A stretch of 11,077 nucleotides of DNA from Lachnospiraceae bacterium (GTDB lineage Bacteria; Bacillota; Clostridia; Lachnospirales; Lachnospiraceae). The stretch's first letter is position 1, and each line of letters opens with the position of its first letter. Shown piece after piece: positions 6,881 to 11,077 of the stretch. The notes below the pieces were generated by a model that saw only the letters and a list, made by a program, of their open reading frames with translations, did not search any database and was not told where the DNA came from. The translations under genes and the position numbers were made by a program. The stretch spans positions 1 through 11,077 of the forward strand of contig CAAGSD010000030.1 in assembly GCA_900772845.1 (NCBI GenBank), read 5' to 3'.

Positions 6881-8239
6881 ATGATCAATATATTAGAATA
6901 CGGTGCAGTGGGCGATGGACAGACCAATGATGCCCCTGTCATTCAGAAAGCAATCGATACGTGTGCAGAACAGGGAGGAGGCGTAGTCCTCTTCCCCGGC
7001 GGCAAGACATATTCTTCCGGATATGTGCTGTTGAAATCCAATGTGGAGGTACATCTGGAGCCGGGCGCTGTCTGGAAAGCCAGCAGCAACATAGAAGATT
7101 ATTACCCGCTGCGCAACAATGGTAAAATCACAGCCCATGAATCCGGCCTGCCTTCTTTCCTGAACAGTGAATATGCAGGACGCCCGTTCCATGCTTTTAT
7201 CTATGCGCTGGGACAGGAAAATGTGACGATCTCCGGGCAGGGTACCATTGATGGCAATGAATCTGTCTTTTACGGAGATGACTCGGGTTATCATATCGAG
7301 GGTTCCTATTATCCCAGAGTTCCGCTCCTGCTATTGGAGGATGTAAAGCATCTGACCATCAAGGAAGTCCGCCTGACGAACTGTGCCTTCTGGACAGTGC
7401 ATCTGGTAGGCTGTAAGGATGTGCTGATTGACGGTATCCGCCTGCTGAATAATCTGAAGATGGCGAATTCTGATGGCATCGATCCGGATCACTGTCAGAA
7501 TGTCCGGATCAGTAACTGTCACATTGAATGTGGAGATGACGCCATCGTATTGAAAAATTCCGGGGATTATAAGAAATACGGTTCCTGTGAAAATATCGTG
7601 GTCACCAATTGTACCCTGGTATCCACCAGTGCTGCCATCAAATTCGGCACGGAGGGAGAGTCTGACTTCCGGAATATTCTGGTGGAAAATTGCTGTATTT
7701 CCAGAAGTAACCGTGGAATTTCCATTCAGATCAGAGATAATGGCAACGTGGAAAATGTAACCTTTTCCAACATCATTATGGAGACCAGAAGATTCTCTTA
7801 TGAATGGTGGGGAAGAGCGGAGGCTGTCTGCCTGACTGCGCTGGATCGCAAACCCGGAGTTAAGGCAGGTAAGATCCGCAATATCCGCTTCCAGAATATT
7901 ACCTGCGAGGGAGAAAACGGCATTTTCCTGCTGGGCAGTGAAGGCAATTATATTGAAGATGTGACCTTTGAGGGCATTCGGCTGACACTGGATAAGAAAT
8001 CCAAGTGGGAGATCAACGGCTACGATAAGAGACCCTGCCAGGGAGAGGGAGAGGTCCACACAAAGATTTCCGGAATCTATGCGGATTATGTGAAGAATGT
8101 CTCCTTCCATGATATTCAGATCACGAAGAAAGAAGGAATCCTGCCTTTTTACGAGGAGGACGTGACACTGGGAAATGTAGAAAATGTACGGATCGATGTA
8201 GAAGAGCCGGAAGATGGGAGCCAGAATGGAGAAGAGTAA
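6881..8239 (+). CDS. GH28 (polygalacturonase-like) glycoside hydrolase, cytoplasmic
   Basis: This 452-residue right-handed beta-helix protein opens with INILEYGAVGDGQTNDAPVI, the classic start of the pectate-lyase/GH28 fold. The catalytic acids are present: NSDGID (196-201, Asp198) and GDDAIVLK (218-225, Asp219 and Asp220). The canonical GHG is replaced by KFGTEGE (254-260), and the RIK site is replaced by NRGISIQIR (277-285), features of a divergent bacterial GH28 branch. Family members cleave alpha-galacturonic acid and related linkages in pectin and rhamnogalacturonan, so its natural bond here is unknown. No signal peptide is present, so it should act on short imported oligosaccharides. 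ATG 6881 is preferred to 6845 because AAGGAG (6869-6874) lies six bases before it and 6845 would overlap the mannosidase gene. The spacer to GH38 is 22 bases. Confidence 0.85.
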   Translation: MINILEYGAVGDGQTNDAPVIQKAIDTCAEQGGGVVLFPGGKTYSSGYVLLKSNVEVHLEPGAVWKASSNIEDYYPLRNNGKITAHESGLPSFLNSEYAGRPFHAFIYALGQENVTISGQGTIDGNESVFYGDDSGYHIEGSYYPRVPLLLLEDVKHLTIKEVRLTNCAFWTVHLVGCKDVLIDGIRLLNNLKMANSDGIDPDHCQNVRISNCHIECGDDAIVLKNSGDYKKYGSCENIVVTNCTLVSTSAAIKFGTEGESDFRNILVENCCISRSNRGISIQIRDNGNVENVTFSNIIMETRRFSYEWWGRAEAVCLTALDRKPGVKAGKIRNIRFQNITCEGENGIFLLGSEGNYIEDVTFEGIRLTLDKKSKWEINGYDKRPCQGEGEVHTKISGIYADYVKNVSFHDIQITKKEGILPFYEEDVTLGNVENVRIDVEEPEDGSQNGEE

Positions 8240-9392
8240 TAGAAGGATCGCTCTCATCGGATTTACAATCCTGATGGTCGGCCTGGGAATCAGTGACAGC
8301 CTGAGAGGTATTTTCTCCGGTATTTTTCAGACGCATTTTGCATTGACAGCAAAGGGGCTGTCTACGATCATAGCCGTAAGCTATGCGGGAAATCTGTGTT
8401 TCCTGCTGGCCGGAGGCAGGATCATGGATAAGATCGACCGCAAAAAGGCTTTTTTGGGATTTCTCGCAGTATGGATGTGTGCAATGCTGGTATTCCTGCT
8501 TACAGATAACTATTATGCATTGCTGGTGGGGATGTTCCTGGCAATGGGAGCTTCTACGCTGTTGAATACGTCCATTACACTGATCACACCGTTCATTTTT
8601 GCCACATCACCGGCCATGATCGTCAATGTATTGTTCTTCATGCAAGGGGTCGGTACCAGTGGAGGACAGAGTCTGATTGGAAATCTGGCTGACGATTTTG
8701 GCGGCTGGAAAGCTGTGACAGGGCTTCTTTTTGCCATCGGCGTTCTGGCATTTCTGATCATTTTAAAACTGCAGATCCCGGACAGCGGAGAAGTGAAGAA
8801 GGCAGAAAAGGATCAACAGGGAAGGAAAATGAAGGGAAACTACCTTTGGATTGTCATGGTGGTGATCTTTGGTGTATACTTTATTGCAGAACATGGAATG
8901 CTGAACTGGTTTGTGATCTACGGAACCAATGCGCTGGGACTGGAGCAGGGAAAGGCTGCCAATTATATGGCGTTGTTTTTTGGTGGAATGACGGTGGGAA
9001 GACTGGTCTTTTCTCCGTTGGTTGACCGGCTGAAGGTATTCCTGAGCATTGCCTTGTTTTCTGTGATTTCTGCAGTGCTTTATGCGGCAGGGATCTTCAG
9101 TGGGGCACTCTGGATGCTGAGTCTGGCCGGACTGTTCTGCTCGATCATTTATCCGACACTGGTTATGGCCATCGGGAGACTTTATGATCCGTCGCAGGTG
9201 TCTACGATGTCCGGATTGATCATCAGTGTAGCATCCCTGTTTGATATTGGATTTAACTATATTTACGGAGACATTGCTGAAAAAACAGGATATGGCAGGA
9301 GCTTTCTGATCATGCCGGCAGCAATGATACTCTTTACACTGTTGTTTGTGCTGGTGTTCCATAAGCGGATCCTGAACAGGGAACAGGCATAG
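8226..9392 (+). CDS. Major facilitator superfamily (MFS) transporter
   Basis: This 388-residue integral membrane protein has about twelve hydrophobic segments in two halves, separated by a charged loop near residues 183-204 (rich in Lys, Glu and Gln). The MFS signature between helices 2 and 3 reads GGRIMDKIDRKKAF (63-76), and a degenerate second copy is GGMTVGRLVFSPLVDRLK (253-270). It probably moves a sugar or related small solute by proton symport or exchange; substrate and direction are unknown. ATG 8226 overlaps the GH28 gene by 14 bases and has GGGAG at 8216-8220. The in-frame ATG 8214 would add MGAR and has a poorly spaced RBS. An MFS carrier in an operon that already has an ABC importer suggests a second substrate, such as a monosaccharide end product. 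Confidence 0.85.
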   Translation: MEKSNRRIALIGFTILMVGLGISDSLRGIFSGIFQTHFALTAKGLSTIIAVSYAGNLCFLLAGGRIMDKIDRKKAFLGFLAVWMCAMLVFLLTDNYYALLVGMFLAMGASTLLNTSITLITPFIFATSPAMIVNVLFFMQGVGTSGGQSLIGNLADDFGGWKAVTGLLFAIGVLAFLIILKLQIPDSGEVKKAEKDQQGRKMKGNYLWIVMVVIFGVYFIAEHGMLNWFVIYGTNALGLEQGKAANYMALFFGGMTVGRLVFSPLVDRLKVFLSIALFSVISAVLYAAGIFSGALWMLSLAGLFCSIIYPTLVMAIGRLYDPSQVSTMSGLIISVASLFDIGFNYIYGDIAEKTGYGRSFLIMPAAMILFTLLFVLVFHKRILNREQA

Positions 9393-9420
9393 TAAAAAGT
9401 TGTATTGGGAGGATGTCAGA

Positions 9421-10314
9421 ATGAAATTAGGCGGAATTGAAGCGGGCGGCACCAAGATGGTATGTGCCATAGGAGATGAGCAGGGAAATATTTTCGACAG
9501 GGCAGTATTCCCTACGGAGACACCGGAGAGTACGGTGCCGAAAATGATAGCATATTTTCAGGATAAAGGAATCGAGGCACTGGGGATCGGCTGTTTCGGC
9601 CCGGTGGATCTGAATAAAAAATCAGCAACCTACGGCTATATTACCAGCACTCCGAAGCTTGCATGGAGATTTTATGATTTTGCGGGAGCGTTCCGGGAAG
9701 CACTGAAAGTCCCTGTAGGTTTTGATACTGATGTCAATGGAGCAGTGCTTGGCGAGGTACGCTTCGGCGCAGCGAAGGGGTGTGAGAATGCACTCTATAT
9801 CACCATTGGTACGGGAGTAGGTGTAGGGGCATATATTAACGGCAGACTGCTGCATGGCCTGATGCATCCCGAGGGCGGACATATCTTCCTGCGTAAGCAC
9901 CCGGAGGATACCTATGAAGGCTGCTGTCCTTATCACGGTGCCTGTCTGGAAGGACTGGCTTCCGGTCCTGCGATTCAGGGCAGGTATGGCAGAAAGGGAG
10001 CTGAACTGGCCGGAAGAGAGGATGTCTGGGAACTGGAAAGTTACTATATCGGACAGGCTGTGGCAGATTACATGCTGACTTACTCGCCGGAGAAGATCAT
10101 TCTCTGGGGCGGTGTGATGCACCAGGAGAAGGTTTTCGACATGGTGAGACAGAATGCGGTGGAGTTTCTGAATGGCTATCTGCCGGAGACCAGTCTGCCG
10201 AAGGATATGTCACAGTATGTGGTGGCTCCTGCACTGGGCGAGAACCCCGGAATCATCGGTGCAATGTGTCTGGGAATGGATGCATACCTGATGGAATGCG
10301 GGAAGAATCTGTGA
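9421..10314 (+). CDS. ROK-family sugar kinase (fructokinase/mannokinase type)
   Basis: This 297-residue kinase transfers phosphate from ATP to a hexose in the cytoplasm. GGIEAGGTK (4-12) is the ROK ATP-binding loop. FDTDVNGA gives the probable catalytic base Asp104. EGGH (His154) with CPYHGACLEGLASGPAI gives the zinc site expected from His154, Cys169, His172 and Cys175. The CPYHGxCLEGLASGP version resembles Bacillus-type fructokinases of the YdhR/GmuE/ScrK group, which also accept mannose. Next to an alpha-mannosidase, mannose to mannose-6-phosphate is the likeliest reaction (inference). Mannose-6-phosphate isomerase is not in this window. GGGAGG at 9407-9412 fixes ATG 9421; an in-frame TTG at 9400 is less likely. 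A 28-base spacer follows the MFS gene. Confidence 0.9.
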   Translation: MKLGGIEAGGTKMVCAIGDEQGNIFDRAVFPTETPESTVPKMIAYFQDKGIEALGIGCFGPVDLNKKSATYGYITSTPKLAWRFYDFAGAFREALKVPVGFDTDVNGAVLGEVRFGAAKGCENALYITIGTGVGVGAYINGRLLHGLMHPEGGHIFLRKHPEDTYEGCCPYHGACLEGLASGPAIQGRYGRKGAELAGREDVWELESYYIGQAVADYMLTYSPEKIILWGGVMHQEKVFDMVRQNAVEFLNGYLPETSLPKDMSQYVVAPALGENPGIIGAMCLGMDAYLMECGKNL

Positions 10315-10345
10315 GGAGGCTTGACGAAGTAACGGTTGATAATCC

Positions 10346-10396
10346 AGAGAGGGTGAGATCACCAGAGAGTATTCGGCGATCTCGCCCTCTTTTTTT
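10346..10396 (+). terminator. Strong Rho-independent terminator ending the operon
   Basis: AGAGGGTGAGATC (10348-10360) pairs with GATCTCGCCCTCT (10378-10390) through 13 pairs including one G-U wobble, around a 17-base loop, and is followed by a run of seven T (10390-10396). It lies 31 bases after the kinase stop codon and is well placed to end the seven-gene transcript. Confidence 0.92.
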
Positions 10397-10426
10397 GCGG
10401 TTCTGTAAGGCAAGGATCTCGGGATT

Positions 10427-10775
10427 ATGGCACTAAAAGCAAAAAGTGCCGAAAATATTTTGGCGGATGATTGGCAAATGGATGCAAATATTAAAACGTT
10501 ATATGAATTATCGGTTTTTAACAAGAAGACATTTTTTGATACAATTACAGATGATGTTGGTGTATTGAGCAAAACATTTTTTCGGAGAATCTGATAGGAC
10601 AGTAGCTAAAGCATTAAAATCTTTAAAGAAAAGAAACTTTTTATCCAGCTTTGATTCGGTGGCATCCTTTTTTGGCATTTGGTTTTTTACGGCCATTATA
10701 GATTTCATAACTTATTTCTTATTTTTCTGTATTCTCTTGGCGAATATCCTTTCAGCTTGTGAAAAAGCCGGCTGA
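10427..10775 (+). pseudogene. Possible frameshifted relic of an unknown small gene
   Basis: From ATG 10427 an AT-rich reading frame runs 55 codons to a TGA at 10592-10594, beginning MALKAKSAENILADDWQM. Dropping one T from the six-T run at 10577-10582 joins it to a second open frame (GESDRTVAKALKSLKKRNFL, then hydrophobic) that runs to 10775. The join reads like one protein, and DRTVAKALKSLKKRNFL looks like part of a winged-helix or other DNA-binding fold, but I recognise no family. No good RBS precedes it, and its last 70 bases overlap the regulator gene on the other strand, so that part is probably chance. Other sequence in 10397-10704 shows no feature I can name. Confidence 0.3.
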
Positions 10776-11077
10776 AATAAAGCTGGTTATCATATCCGAC
10801 AATCTTAGAAATCTCATTGATGGAATAAGTTGTTGTTTCAAGTAACATCTGAGCATTGTTGATACGGATTCCCACAATGAATTGCATTGGTGTAGAACCG
10901 GTATATTTTTTGAAATTTCGGATAAACCAGCTGACACTCATGCCTCGTGAGGCAGCATAATCATCAATATTGATATTTTGATTGTAGTTTTCACTGAAAA
11001 AGGTAACAGCATTATCCATCTCATGATCAAGATATTCATTTTTTAATATGTGCTCTCTTGTCAGTTCCCGGTGGAAG
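10705..11077 (-). CDS. AraC-family transcriptional regulator, C-terminal part (cut by window edge)
   Basis: Only about 123 C-terminal residues are visible; the frame stays open to the right edge (upstream residues include HRELTREHILKNEYLDHEMD before the Met encoded at 11017-11019), so the apparent start is internal. The segment is a classic two helix-turn-helix AraC/XylS domain: the first HTH around INIDDYAASRGMSVSWFIRN, then FKKYTGSTPMQFI, the second around SINEISKIVGYDNQLYFSRL, and the signature ending LKGYSPREYRK. The N-terminal ligand-binding part and promoter lie outside the window. The gene converges on the sugar operon and may regulate it or a locus to the right; which one is not shown by the sequence. 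Confidence 0.9.
   Translation of the reverse strand, partial: FHRELTREHILKNEYLDHEMDNAVTFFSENYNQNINIDDYAASRGMSVSWFIRNFKKYTGSTPMQFIVGIRINNAQMLLETTTYSINEISKIVGYDNQLYFSRLFHKLKGYSPREYRKIRNKL

Noticed and set aside
7331..8257. 308-codon minus-strand frame
   Set aside because: It is a mirror of the GH28 gene: the plus frame has clear family motifs, while the minus frame has none.
8763..9470. 235-codon minus-strand frame
   Set aside because: It is antisense to the MFS gene, rich in His and Gln without any domain, as expected for a shadow frame.
10508..10708. 66-codon minus-strand frame between the terminator and the AraC gene
   Set aside because: It lies antisense to the more protein-like plus-strand relic and overlaps the regulator's stop codon; no family or RBS is evident, though it cannot be fully excluded.

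Overview
The window looks like an accessory carbohydrate-utilisation locus from an anaerobic gut-type Firmicute, most plausibly Lachnospiraceae. The basis is strong AGGAGG-type ribosome binding sites, a lipoprotein-anchored CUT1 solute-binding protein, GC-moderate coding DNA with AT-rich spacers, and proteins of the kind found in Clostridia. Species cannot be read from the sequence alone. No rRNA, tRNA, CRISPR array, integrase or recognisable insertion sequence was found.

Layout. Positions 1-100 hold an unexplained, highly structured palindromic element. Positions 100-418 are an AT-rich control region with repeated motifs, palindromes, a plausible promoter and a 5' UTR hairpin. Seven plus-strand genes follow with short spacers: ABC sugar-binding lipoprotein (419-1753), two CUT1 permeases (1880-2794, 2778-3659), a cytoplasmic GH38 alpha-mannosidase (3736-6858), a GH28 polygalacturonase-like enzyme (6881-8239), an MFS transporter (8226-9392) and a ROK sugar kinase of the fructokinase/mannokinase type (9421-10314). 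A strong intrinsic terminator (10346-10396) closes the unit. Two internal hairpins, one after the binding-protein gene and one after the second permease, probably set the ratio of binding protein to permeases to enzymes. Positions 10397-10704 are AT-rich and hold what may be a frameshifted gene relic. On the minus strand, running in from the right edge, is the C-terminal part of an AraC-family regulator (10705-11077).

How the genes may work together (inference): the ABC system imports a short mannose-containing oligosaccharide, powered by an ATPase encoded elsewhere since none is present here. The GH38 and GH28 enzymes, both without signal peptides, trim it in the cytoplasm, and the ROK kinase phosphorylates the released hexose, probably mannose. 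The MFS protein may import or export a mono- or disaccharide. The GH38 plus ROK pairing resembles streptococcal N-glycan loci, but the GH28 partner is unusual and points to an acidic, possibly plant or mucilage-type glycan. The most notable points are the 5' structured element, the repeated operator-like motifs, the non-canonical GH28 active site next to an alpha-mannosidase, and the possible pseudogene in the convergent spacer.
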